Positions 1 through 5,294 of a stretch of DNA of 12,630 nucleotides are shown here, in pieces. Origin of the DNA: JBAXAB01 sp043718245. Its GTDB lineage: Bacteria; Patescibacteriota; Minisyncoccia; Phycocordibacterales; CAIZLB01. The stretch lies in assembly GCA_043718245.1 (NCBI GenBank), contig JAYSWB010000044.1:1-12630 (forward strand), in the 5' to 3' direction. The position numbers and the translations under genes were made by a program. Within the stretch, counting starts at the first letter, position 1; each line of letters begins with the position of its first letter. Under the pieces are notes generated by a model. That model was not told where the DNA came from. It searched no databases and worked only from the letters and a program-made list of their open reading frames with translations.

Positions 1-1
1 T

Positions 2-39
2 CATCCAACTAGTATGACAAAAGTAGGTGATTAAATCAA
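2..39 (-). promoter_or_regulatory. Promoter and start codon of a leftward gene leaving the window
   Basis: On the minus strand a -35-like TTGATT (34-39) is followed after 17 nt by CATACT (11-16), preceded by TG in extended -10 spacing. An ATG lies at 4-2, six nt after the -10, so transcription would begin at or beside the start codon. Only the first codon is in the window, so the gene cannot be identified. The words before the ATG (TAGTTGG) resemble those before the orphan gene starting at 12401 (TAGCTGG). Confidence 0.45.
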
Positions 40-68
40 AAAACCCTTAATTTACAACGTTTGAGTTT

Positions 69-467
69 TTGAAAAAGTGGAGGGTGGAGAAGTCGGGAGC
101 GGCAGAGAAATATGGATTGAAGGTTTTGGCTGAGGCGTTTGAAGACCAGGAAGCGGTTACGACGTTCTTCTTGATTGCGCCGAAAGAACACAAGGTTGCA
201 ATTGGGAAGAAAAATCGCGCGCTGATTGTGTACAAAGTGCTTCACAAACCTGGGTCTCTTGTTGATTCCCTTATTCCGTTCAAGACGGAAGGTTTGAACA
301 TGATTCAAATCCATTCAGTGCATGCGGGAAATGGCGTTTATCATTTCGCCATTGAAGTTGAGGTGAAGGAAAATGAAATGGGTCAGTGGCAGAAAGCCAT
401 GAAGGATTTCGAAAGATGTGTTGAAAAACATTTTACTTTTGGTCCTTTTGAAGTTCTTTCGAGGTGA
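69..467 (+). CDS. C-terminal prephenate dehydratase fragment with ACT domain
   Basis: This 132-aa frame resembles only the end of prephenate dehydratase (PheA), which converts prephenate to phenylpyruvate in phenylalanine synthesis. Residues about 10-38 match the last part of the catalytic domain (AAEKYGLKVL, then the acidic ED stretch before TTFFLI, where the family has TRFLV). Residues about 49-125 are an ACT regulatory domain with the KPGSL turn. The family is normally about 270 aa or more, so most of the catalytic domain is missing. All three plus frames are closed by stops within the first 50 nt (TAA at 48-50 in frame), so it is not simply cut by the window edge. The only usable start is TTG at 69. 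It may be a decayed pheA or a stand-alone ACT protein. A strong terminator follows its stop. Its bases are richer in G+C than the aroE just downstream. Confidence 0.55.
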   Translation: MKKWRVEKSGAAEKYGLKVLAEAFEDQEAVTTFFLIAPKEHKVAIGKKNRALIVYKVLHKPGSLVDSLIPFKTEGLNMIQIHSVHAGNGVYHFAIEVEVKENEMGQWQKAMKDFERCVEKHFTFGPFEVLSR

Positions 468-472
468 GTATC

Positions 473-503
473 AGGGCCCGCGACCAATGTCGCGGGCCCT
501 TTA
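473..503 (+). terminator. Rho-independent terminator after the ACT gene
   Basis: A perfect 12-bp stem, AGGGCCCGCGAC (473-484) with its complement (489-500), encloses the loop CAAT and is followed by TTTATTT. The stop codon of the ACT gene lies just before it. Confidence 0.9.
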
Positions 504-505
504 TT

Positions 506-514
506 TGGTATAAT
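506..514 (+). promoter_or_regulatory. Extended -10 promoter of the zinc-ribbon/aroE unit
   Basis: TGGTATAAT is a full extended -10 (TGn plus consensus TATAAT) six nt before the ATG at 521. The predicted transcript starts at or next to that ATG. The place for a -35 box lies inside the preceding terminator hairpin and shows no consensus. No Shine-Dalgarno sequence is present. Confidence 0.75.
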
Positions 515-520
515 AATTAT

Positions 521-673
521 ATGGCAATAAAACCTAAATGCGATAAATGTAAAAAGGAATTGAAAGAGTTCGGTGCAATTCTACTTAGTCCACCGAATGC
601 GAAAAATCGTGTTATTAAATTTCATATTTGTAAGAAGTGTTATGGAGAGATGGTTAAGGGTTTAACAAAATGA
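521..673 (+). CDS. Small zinc-ribbon protein (50 aa), function unknown
   Basis: The frame is open from GTG 464, but that start would translate the terminator hairpin and precede the promoter, so ATG 521 is the likely start. The 50-aa product has two CxxC knuckles (C7/C10 and C37/C40) separated by 26 residues, the layout of a treble-clef or zinc-ribbon fold, with many lysines. It probably binds one zinc ion and may bind nucleic acid or a protein. I do not recognise a named family. Its TGA overlaps the aroE ATG (ATGA at 670-673), so the two genes are translationally coupled. Confidence 0.7.
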   Translation: MAIKPKCDKCKKELKEFGAILLSPPNAKNRVIKFHICKKCYGEMVKGLTK

Positions 674-1452
674 AATCATTTGCCGTTGTAGGACACCCAT
701 TAGATCATAGTCTGTCACCAACATTATTTAATGCTGGATTTAAAGCATTAGGACTAGACTACACATACAAAAAAGAAGATGTGGCGAGTTCTGGTTTAAA
801 AAACTTAATCGATAAAGTTCGCTCCGGAGAATATTCAGGATTAGGTATAACTGTTCCTTATAAGGAAGAGGTTATTCAATACTTGGATGTATTAACTCTG
901 GAAGCAAAAGAAATTGGAGCGGTTAACACAATCCATCTATCAAATGGAAAAATTACTGGAGAGAATACAGATTGGATTGGTTTTATGAAAGCACTAGAAA
1001 ATCATCTGTCTCTAGCGGACAAAAAGATTCTTATATACGGAGCAGGCGGTGCTGCACGAGCATGTCTATATGCACTAAAAGCATTTAAAGATAATGTTTA
1101 CATAACAAATAGAACTGAGGAAAACGGGGTAAAACTTGCAGAAGAATTTGGAGCGAAATTCGTCGTAAAGGAAAATCTACCAAAGGTTGATGTTTTTATA
1201 AATGCGACATCAGCAAGTTTAAATTCAAAAAATGACTTACTGATTTCTGAAGACTGGCTGAAGACGGTCTCAGTGGTTTTTGATCTTATGTATGGTGATA
1301 CTTTATTGACAATGGGTGCCGAAAAATTAGGTTTACAGATAATCGATGCAAAGGAAATGTTGCTATATCAAGCAGTTAAACAGTTTGAAATCTTTACACA
1401 GAAAGAAGTACCGATTGAGGTGATGAAAGAATCTATTGGAATTAAGTCCTAA
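670..1452 (+). CDS. aroE: Shikimate dehydrogenase
   Basis: Reduces 3-dehydroshikimate to shikimate with NADPH, the fourth step of the shikimate pathway, in the cytoplasm. The substrate-binding half carries S14 and S16 (HSLSP), the catalytic lysine K65 (TVPYK), GAVNTI (83-88) and the catalytic aspartate D101 in ENTD. The cofactor half has the Rossmann loop GAGGAA (124-129), then an NRT motif at the usual NADP-phosphate position. The C-terminal MLLYQAVKQF matches the family MLxxQA signature. Length 260 aa is normal. The usual NATSxGM reads NATSASL and the glycine before the MLLYQ motif is replaced, so substrate preference could differ (quinate/shikimate-like relatives exist). It overlaps the upstream zinc-ribbon gene by 4 nt. 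A PheA remnant lies upstream, but no other aromatic pathway gene is in the window. Confidence 0.92.
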   Translation: MKSFAVVGHPLDHSLSPTLFNAGFKALGLDYTYKKEDVASSGLKNLIDKVRSGEYSGLGITVPYKEEVIQYLDVLTLEAKEIGAVNTIHLSNGKITGENTDWIGFMKALENHLSLADKKILIYGAGGAARACLYALKAFKDNVYITNRTEENGVKLAEEFGAKFVVKENLPKVDVFINATSASLNSKNDLLISEDWLKTVSVVFDLMYGDTLLTMGAEKLGLQIIDAKEMLLYQAVKQFEIFTQKEVPIEVMKESIGIKS

Positions 1453-1459
1453 AATACTG

Positions 1460-1530
1460 TGCAGGATAAGGGAATCGAACCCTTGTCTACTGCTTGGAAG
1501 GCAGTCATTCTACCACTAAACCAATCCTGC
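1460..1530 (-). tRNA. tRNA-Gly (anticodon TCC)
   Basis: The cloverleaf reads from 1530 down. The 7-bp acceptor stem is GCAGGAT with ATCCTGC, the anticodon stem ACTGC/GCAGT encloses the loop CTTCCAA, and the T arm has GGTTCGATTCC. The discriminator is A (1460). The next bases are CAG, so CCA is not encoded and must be added by the CCA enzyme at 3786-5246. Confidence 0.95.
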
Positions 1531-1538
1531 ATGTGACC

Positions 1539-1567
1539 AATATAACAGAGAGTTCCCTTTTATACAA
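1539..1567 (-). promoter_or_regulatory. Promoter of tRNA-Gly(TCC)
   Basis: On the minus strand TTGTAT (1562-1567), a 17-nt spacer and TATATT (1539-1544) are followed by the tRNA 5' end nine nt downstream. Both hexamers are near consensus and the spacing is ideal. Confidence 0.65.
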
Positions 1568-1570
1568 TTT

Positions 1571-1906
1571 CTACCTTTTAAGCTTCCAGCTCTCTATTTT
1601 CTCCTTCGCAAACTCCTTAGCCACATTTGCCACAGCCTCTATATCATCATCCTTCTGAATCTTGTTGTTTTTCTCAGCTGCGCACTTTACACACTTGTGA
1701 ACTATCTGCATTCTTTCAATCCCAGTACCCTCTACGCGTACAGGTTTCATAAGCCCCCCGCATTCATTAGCCCGATCCCCAGGTGAAACATCTACATGTT
1801 TACTATAAAGACACTGGGGGCAGTGGTTTGTGTAGCCTGTCCCTTTAACCTCCTTTCGGCACTTTTCACAGGTAAAATCCTCCTTGTTTTTGATAAACTT
1901 TTTCAT
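1571..1906 (-). CDS. RNHCP-domain zinc-binding protein
   Basis: A 111-aa protein matching the RNHCP domain family by its central motif. Residues 27-34 read NHCPQCLY, followed by SKHVD, the PGDR run and CGGLMKP. The cysteines and histidines (C13, C16, C29, C32, C49, H70, C72, C75) suggest two zinc sites. The family is widespread but its biochemical role is not established; nucleic-acid binding is only a guess. The frame extends to a TTG at 1918, but ATG 1906 fits better: an extended -10 (TGCTATATT, 1917-1925) ends 10 nt before it, giving a leader of only about 3 nt. The C-terminal 25 residues are a charged helix. Confidence 0.8.
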   Translation of the reverse strand: MKKFIKNKEDFTCEKCRKEVKGTGYTNHCPQCLYSKHVDVSPGDRANECGGLMKPVRVEGTGIERMQIVHKCVKCAAEKNNKIQKDDDIEAVANVAKEFAKEKIESWKLKR

Positions 1907-1916
1907 TGATAGGGTC

Positions 1917-1925
1917 AATATAGCA
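1917..1925 (-). promoter_or_regulatory. Extended -10 promoter of the RNHCP gene
   Basis: TGCTATATT on the minus strand, with the ATG (1906) 10 nt downstream. No -35 consensus is seen at 16-18 nt spacing. Confidence 0.55.
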
Positions 1926-1933
1926 TGTAGGGC

Positions 1934-2506
1934 TTAATTTGCACGGAATCCCATTTTTTCTTTAGGTTCTTCCTTTTCTGTGATAAGTAGTCTGATTGCT
2001 CTGAATATCTCACTAAAATTAACCTCATTGTTCTTTTCCATCTCCTCGACCTTTTCGCGAAGTTCCTTGTAAGCGTCGATCATTTCGCGAAGTTTTGTGA
2101 AAATTCGAATAATTTGGATGTTTACTTGGATGGCACGTTTACTGTTTAGGACACTTGAAAGCATGGCGATTCCTTGCTCGGTGAAGGCTATAGGGCGATA
2201 TTTACTATACTTACCTCTACCAGTTTCTAAGGTCGCAAATTGCGACCTTAGAACTTTTTCCTCTGGATTGGATATGCCAATTTGGCATATCCAATTCTCC
2301 ATCTCCTCTTTTGTAAGTTGAAACATAAAATCTTCAGGGAATCTATCAATGTTTCTTTTAACAGCTTCATTAAGTCTTTTAGTTGAAACCTCATACAGGA
2401 TAGCGAGATCCTTATCGATCATTACTTTTTTACCCCTAATAATATAGATCTTTTCCCTAATGACTTCATGACTTAGTGTTATTTCAGCGACAATATTTTC
2501 ATTCAT
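1934..2506 (-). CDS. ORF6N-domain protein carrying two in-frame palindromes
   Basis: A 190-aa protein with an N-terminal ORF6N domain, a module of phage and mobile-element proteins thought to bind DNA (related to KilA-N and Bro-N regulators). Recognisable blocks are VMIDKDLAILYEV, NIDRFPEDFMFQL and AFTEQGIAMLSSVL. A probable coiled coil follows (about 138-160). The frame stays open up to TTG 2578, but that codon lies inside a palindrome, so ATG 2506 is preferred. Residues 71-80 (WICQIG area) and 85-94 (LRSQFATLE) are each encoded by a near-perfect 29-nt palindrome. From memory, relatives usually have one such SQ[IF] block before the AFTEQG block, so one copy looks inserted or duplicated. Four similar palindromes lie upstream. 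A DNA-binding regulator acting on these sites is plausible but unproven. Confidence 0.85.
   Translation of the reverse strand: MNENIVAEITLSHEVIREKIYIIRGKKVMIDKDLAILYEVSTKRLNEAVKRNIDRFPEDFMFQLTKEEMENWICQIGISNPEEKVLRSQFATLETGRGKYSKYRPIAFTEQGIAMLSSVLNSKRAIQVNIQIIRIFTKLREMIDAYKELREKVEEMEKNNEVNFSEIFRAIRLLITEKEEPKEKMGFRAN
2225..2253. repeat. Palindrome A (inside ORF6N gene)
   Basis: Perfect 14-nt arms (TTCTAAGGTCGCAA and its complement) flank one central A. On the gene strand it encodes LRSQFATLE, the centre falling on the codons for Q-F. It differs from palindrome D by one symmetric base pair. Confidence 0.95.
2267..2295. repeat. Palindrome B (inside ORF6N gene)
   Basis: Perfect 14-nt arms (ATTGGATATGCCAA and its complement) flank one central T. 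On the gene strand it encodes WICQIGIS, centred on Q-I. Its arms are identical to those of upstream palindrome F. Its centre is exactly 42 nt (14 codons) from that of palindrome A. Confidence 0.95.
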
Positions 2507-2563
2507 ATCACTATGGTACAGGTCGCACATGAAGAGAAAATAAAGAAATATTAAAATCCGCTT

Positions 2564-2594
2564 AACTGGAAGTCGCAATTTGCGACTTCCAGTT
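2564..2594. repeat. Palindrome C (upstream of ORF6N gene)
   Basis: Perfect 15-nt arms, AACTGGAAGTCGCAA and its complement, around one central T. It shares the inner GTCGCAA core with palindrome A but has different outer arms. Confidence 0.95.
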
Positions 2595-2600
2595 GATTAA

Positions 2601-2635
2601 TGTTTCTAAGGTCACAATTTGTGACCTTAGAAACA
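2601..2635. repeat. Palindrome D (upstream of ORF6N gene)
   Basis: Perfect 17-nt arms, TGTTTCTAAGGTCACAA and its complement, around one central T. It is the same as palindrome A except that G/C has become A/T at one position on both arms, keeping symmetry. Confidence 0.95.
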
Positions 2636-2656
2636 CTTCAAATTACCCCCACTTAC

Positions 2657-2685
2657 TTTCAAGATCACAATATTTGATCCTGAAA
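2657..2685. repeat. Palindrome E (degenerate copy)
   Basis: A 29-nt imperfect palindrome with three mismatched pairs (outer TTTCAAGATCA pairs with TTTGATCCTGAAA). Same size and centre type as its neighbours, so probably a decayed member. Confidence 0.7.
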
Positions 2686-2714
2686 TTGGATATGCCAAAT
2701 TGGCATATCCAATT
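2684..2714. repeat. Palindrome F (between ORF6N gene and tRNA-Pro)
   Basis: Perfect 15-nt arms, AATTGGATATGCCAA and its complement, around one central A. It has the same arms as palindrome B inside the gene. It lies 15 nt beyond the tRNA-Pro 3' end and could also act as a hairpin in that transcript. Confidence 0.95.
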
Positions 2715-2728
2715 CCTCTAAAAAATTG

Positions 2729-2801
2729 TCGGGGTGCAGGGATTCGAACCCTGAGTCGCCTGTTCCCAAAACAGGAATGTTAACCGTTACACTACACCCC
2801 G
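2729..2801 (-). tRNA. tRNA-Pro (anticodon TGG)
   Basis: The acceptor stem is CGGGGTG with CACCCCG, the anticodon stem CCTGT/ACAGG encloses the loop TTTGGGA, and the T arm is AGGGTTCGAATCCCT. The discriminator A is at 2729 and CCA is not encoded (next bases CAA). Confidence 0.95.
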
Positions 2802-2810
2802 ATTCGTTGA

Positions 2811-2839
2811 ATCCTAACACACATGTCCCTATATCTCAA
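2811..2839 (-). promoter_or_regulatory. Promoter of tRNA-Pro
   Basis: TTGAGA (2834-2839, five of six matches), a 17-nt spacer and an extended -10 TGTTAGGAT (hexamer 2811-2816) on the minus strand, nine nt before the tRNA 5' end. It overlaps the end of the YraN-like gene. Confidence 0.6.
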
Positions 2840-3297
2840 TCTATTAACGTATTTGTATAACATCCAAAAATTTCCATGTCTATATTTTCCATATAAGTCG
2901 CCAAAACTCTCATTTTTCCCTCAGTGAAACATTGTTTCAAATCGTCTAACGTCGAAACCTCCCTCATACTATCTGGTACCAACTGTAGGAAGTAAGCGTC
3001 GAACTGGCGTTTTGGGTAGTTAATTTCCCTTTTAGTAAACCATTGGGCGCACTTTATAATCTTGGACATCTTATGACGGGTTAGTCCAATGTTTTGCAGA
3101 TCTGTTTCATCCTTTGCTTTTTTTACAATTCTCGTTTTAACTTCGTTGAAGTAAATCGTTTCGTCCTTTGCCGAAACAATATCTATCTCCCCTTCCCATT
3201 TTTTATACCTAGTCCTCAGAATTTTATGACCTTTAGCCTCTAGTCTTTTAGCGACCAGTAGTTCACCAAAGTCTCCTAAAATTTTTGTACTTATCAT
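2836..3297 (-). CDS. YraN/UPF0102-family endonuclease-like protein
   Basis: A 153-aa protein with the UPF0102 (YraN) pattern: GDFGE (8-12), GEIDIV (36-41) and the EVKTR motif (52-56). These form the PD-(D/E)xK nuclease-fold active site, with D39, E52 and K54 as likely metal and catalytic residues. The family resembles Holliday-junction resolvases, but its physiological role is unsettled. The C-terminal half (about 90-153) is longer and less conserved than in typical members of about 120 aa. The start at ATG 3297 is supported by TAGAAT (3304-3309) ending six nt upstream, which predicts a leaderless mRNA. An AGGA directly touching the ATG is too close to serve as a ribosome site. It faces away from the cca gene across a non-coding region with origin-like motifs. 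Confidence 0.85.
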   Translation of the reverse strand: MISTKILGDFGELLVAKRLEAKGHKILRTRYKKWEGEIDIVSAKDETIYFNEVKTRIVKKAKDETDLQNIGLTRHKMSKIIKCAQWFTKREINYPKRQFDAYFLQLVPDSMREVSTLDDLKQCFTEGKMRVLATYMENIDMEIFGCYTNTLID

Positions 3298-3303
3298 TCC
3301 TGC

Positions 3304-3309
3304 ATTCTA
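3304..3309 (-). promoter_or_regulatory. -10 box of the YraN-like gene
   Basis: TAGAAT on the minus strand (five of six matches), six nt before the ATG at 3297. No convincing -35 is seen. Confidence 0.5.
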
Positions 3310-3364
3310 CTTCTATCAAGACAAATAAAGCTTAAATTAAAATGAAGATTTCTTAAGGTGTTTA

Positions 3365-3380
3365 TGTTTCACGTGCGACA
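3365..3380. other. parS-like site (intergenic)
   Basis: TGTTTCACGTGCGACA matches the ParB-binding consensus TGTTTCACGTGAAACA at 14 of 16 positions. It lies in the non-coding stretch that also carries DnaA-box-like sequences. Confidence 0.55.
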
Positions 3381-3470
3381 TATAGAATCCAATTTTTTGC
3401 ATTATACGTTGATAAATAAGGATAAAATGTCAAAAAGACCATATTCGTCATGTCTTTTAAACTCTGTCTT

Positions 3471-3509
3471 TTATACACATATCCCCCGAGTTATCCCCAG
3501 TTTTCCACA
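3471..3509 (+). other. DnaA-box-like cluster, candidate replication-origin element
   Basis: TTATACACA (3471-3479) and TTTTCCACA (3501-3509) both fit TTWTNCACA, and TTATCCCCA (3491-3499) is one base off TTATCCACA. All three are in the same orientation with starts 20 and 10 nt apart, so on one helical face. The stretch before them (3320-3460) is very AT-rich and could serve as an unwinding element. The whole gap 3298-3562 contains no convincing protein gene. dnaA and dnaN are not in the window, so an origin is only a hypothesis. Confidence 0.4.
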
Positions 3510-3562
3510 TTTTGGCAATACCTATTTCCGTGTAACCCTTGCAAATTAAAGCTCGAAACTTG

Positions 3563-3633
3563 TGCAGGTAGAGAGAATCGAACTCTCGTCTCGTCCTTGG
3601 CAAGGACGCATTCTACCACTAAACCATACCTGC
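3563..3633 (-). tRNA. tRNA-Gly (anticodon GCC)
   Basis: The acceptor stem is GCAGGTA with TACCTGC, the anticodon stem CGTCC/GGACG encloses the loop TTGCCAA, and the T arm is GAGAGTTCGATTCTCTC. The discriminator A is at 3563 and CCA is not encoded. It lies 19 nt downstream of tRNA-Arg and is probably co-transcribed with it. Confidence 0.95.
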
Positions 3634-3652
3634 TCTTTTGTCCCTTATCTAT

Positions 3653-3728
3653 TGGTGCGCTCGGCAGGATTCGAACCTGCAATCCCTTGGTCCGAAGCCA
3701 AGTGCTCTATCCATTGAGCCACGAGCGC
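3653..3728 (-). tRNA. tRNA-Arg (anticodon TCG)
   Basis: The acceptor stem is GCGCTCG with CGAGCGC, the anticodon stem CTTGG/CCAAG encloses the loop CTTCGGA, and the T arm is GCAGGTTCGAATCCTGC. After the discriminator A (3656) the gene reads CCA (3655-3653), so the 3' end is encoded here, unlike in the other three tRNAs. Confidence 0.95.
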
Positions 3729-3737
3729 ATGGAAACA

Positions 3738-3765
3738 ATCATACATTAAATTGATATAAAATCAA
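3738..3765 (-). promoter_or_regulatory. Promoter of the tRNA-Arg/tRNA-Gly unit
   Basis: TTGATT (3760-3765), a 16-nt spacer and TATGAT (3738-3743) on the minus strand, about nine nt before the tRNA-Arg 5' end. Its -35 shares a small inverted repeat with the divergent cca -35. Confidence 0.6.
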
Positions 3766-3779
3766 AAAGATACTAGTAT
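3751..3779 (+). promoter_or_regulatory. Promoter of the cca gene
   Basis: TTGATA (3751-3756), a 17-nt spacer and TAGTAT (3774-3779), with the GTG start six nt later, predicting a leaderless mRNA. An alternative -10, TATAAA at 3755-3760, would give a leader of about 19 nt. Confidence 0.5.
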
Positions 3780-3785
3780 TCATGG

Positions 3786-5246
3786 GTGAAGATAAACACT
3801 AGTAAAATTCCTCAGGAAATCAAAGACGTTTCTGCAAAATTGATTGCGGGTGGATATGATGCGTACATAGTCGGTGGATGTGTTCGCGACTTGATCATTG
3901 GAAGAAATCCAAAAGACTGGGACCTGACGACTAATGCAACTCCTGAACAAATGATTCCCCTCTTTGAGAAAACTTTTTATGAAAATGACTTTGGAACAGT
4001 TGGTGTAGTAATTTCTGATGAGACTACAGTCGAAGTCACCCCTTATCGCCTAGAATCTGCGTATAGCGACAATAGACATCCAGACAAGGTGACTTTCAGC
4101 GATAAATTAGAAGACGACCTTAAACGCCGAGATTTTTCGATTAACGCACTAGCAGCTGATGTGGTCAAAGGTGATGTTGTAGATAATTTTAATGGCGTTG
4201 TTGATCTTGAATCAAAAACCATTCGTGCGGTTGGGAATCCTGACAAGAGATTTACAGAAGATGCACTGCGCTTAATAAGAGCAATCCGTTTTTCTGCAGA
4301 ATTGGGCTTTACCATTGAACACGAAACTCAGAATTCGATTATCAAACACTCAGACTACATTAGGAATATTTCGATTGAACGAATCAGAGACGAAGTGACA
4401 AAAATAATCGCATCAGACAACCCGATGATGGGTTTTGTATTCCTCGAAAAACTTGGATTGTTAAAACATTTTCTTCCTGAAATTTCATCTTCTGTTGGTG
4501 TGACTCAAAACCAAGCGCATTCATTTGATGTGTTTGAACATTTACTGCGAAGCCTTCAACATGCTGCTGATAAGCAATACCCTTTTTATGTACGTGTTGC
4601 TGCACTACTTCACGATGTTGGAAAACCTATTAGTAAGCGCAATATTAAAGGCGGTAAAGACTGCACGTTTTACGGACATGAAGTTATTGGTGCGAGAATG
4701 GCAAATGAAATTTTAAAACGAATGAAATTTACAAATGAGAATATAAAACTTGTCACTACGCTTGTTAGATGGCACATGTTTTTCTCTGATACAGAACAGA
4801 TTTCTCTTTCTGCAGTAAGAAGAATAATTCGAAACGTTGGACCGGATCATATTTGGGATTTGGTGAATCTTCGTATTTGTGACCGTATTGGAACAGGTCG
4901 TCCAAAGGAAGATCCATATAGATTGCGAAAATATATGTCGATGATTGAGGAAGTGTTACGAGAGCCTGTGTCTGTTTCAAAATTAAAAATTGGGGGAAAT
5001 GAACTTATGAAGCTTGCGGATTTGAAACCGGGACCAAAAATCGGTTTTATTTTGAATATTTTGTTGGAGGAAGTAATAGACAACCAGGAAAAGAATAATT
5101 CGGATTTTTTAAAGGATAGAGCGCTTGAGTTAAATAAGTTTAGTTTAGAGGAATTGAAAAAATTAAATGAGCAGGCTTTGAAGGCTAAAGAAAATGCCGA
5201 GAGTTTGGAGATACAGGAGTTGCGGGATAAGCATAGGGTGAATTAA
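3786..5246 (+). CDS. cca: CCA-adding enzyme (tRNA nucleotidyltransferase) with HD domain
   Basis: Adds or repairs the 3' CCA of tRNAs using CTP and ATP. It is a class II nucleotidyltransferase: GGCVRD (30-35) binds nucleotide, D44 and D46 of DWDLTT hold the metal ions, RRDFSIN (114-120) and the block FTEDALRLIRAIRF (156-169) complete the head and neck. A C-terminal HD domain (LLHDVGKP, H276-D277, with FYGHE near 295) may give phosphohydrolase activity. The tail (about 440-486) is a charged helix. The length of 486 aa fits HD-containing members. Poly(A) polymerase is the main alternative in this superfamily, but the local tRNA genes lacking CCA favour the CCA role. The start is GTG 3786; the ATG at 3782 is out of frame and stops quickly. 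Confidence 0.92.
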   Translation: MKINTSKIPQEIKDVSAKLIAGGYDAYIVGGCVRDLIIGRNPKDWDLTTNATPEQMIPLFEKTFYENDFGTVGVVISDETTVEVTPYRLESAYSDNRHPDKVTFSDKLEDDLKRRDFSINALAADVVKGDVVDNFNGVVDLESKTIRAVGNPDKRFTEDALRLIRAIRFSAELGFTIEHETQNSIIKHSDYIRNISIERIRDEVTKIIASDNPMMGFVFLEKLGLLKHFLPEISSSVGVTQNQAHSFDVFEHLLRSLQHAADKQYPFYVRVAALLHDVGKPISKRNIKGGKDCTFYGHEVIGARMANEILKRMKFTNENIKLVTTLVRWHMFFSDTEQISLSAVRRIIRNVGPDHIWDLVNLRICDRIGTGRPKEDPYRLRKYMSMIEEVLREPVSVSKLKIGGNELMKLADLKPGPKIGFILNILLEEVIDNQEKNNSDFLKDRALELNKFSLEELKKLNEQALKAKENAESLEIQELRDKHRVN

Positions 5247-5260
5247 ATAAAATAAGTAAC

Positions 5261-5294
5261 AAAAACCGCCAGTGGGAAGATGTGGCGGTTTTTT
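5261..5294. terminator. Bidirectional terminator between cca and the RNA locus
   Basis: The stem AAAAACCGCCA (5261-5271) pairs with TGGCGGTTTTT (5283-5293) across an 11-nt loop and ends in a T run on the plus strand. Read on the minus strand it also ends in TTTTTGTT, so it can stop both cca and the opposing RNA. Confidence 0.85.

Noticed and set aside
464..520. N-terminal extension of the zinc-ribbon frame from GTG 464
   Set aside because: It would translate the terminator hairpin and lies upstream of the extended -10 promoter; ATG 521 is a better start.
1780..1802. parS-like half-site (GGTGAAACAT) in the RNHCP gene
   Set aside because: Only one arm matches; the full 16-mer is at about 10 of 16.
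2507..2578. N-terminal extension of the ORF6N protein from TTG 2578
   Set aside because: The TTG lies within palindrome C and the added residues are not ORF6N-like; ATG 2506 precedes the conserved domain.
3450..3749. 99-aa plus-strand frame (and the 63-aa frames at 3358 and 3491)
   Set aside because: It runs through the antisense of two clear tRNA genes; the typical GRIRTC/RENRTL-like peptides are tRNA artefacts.
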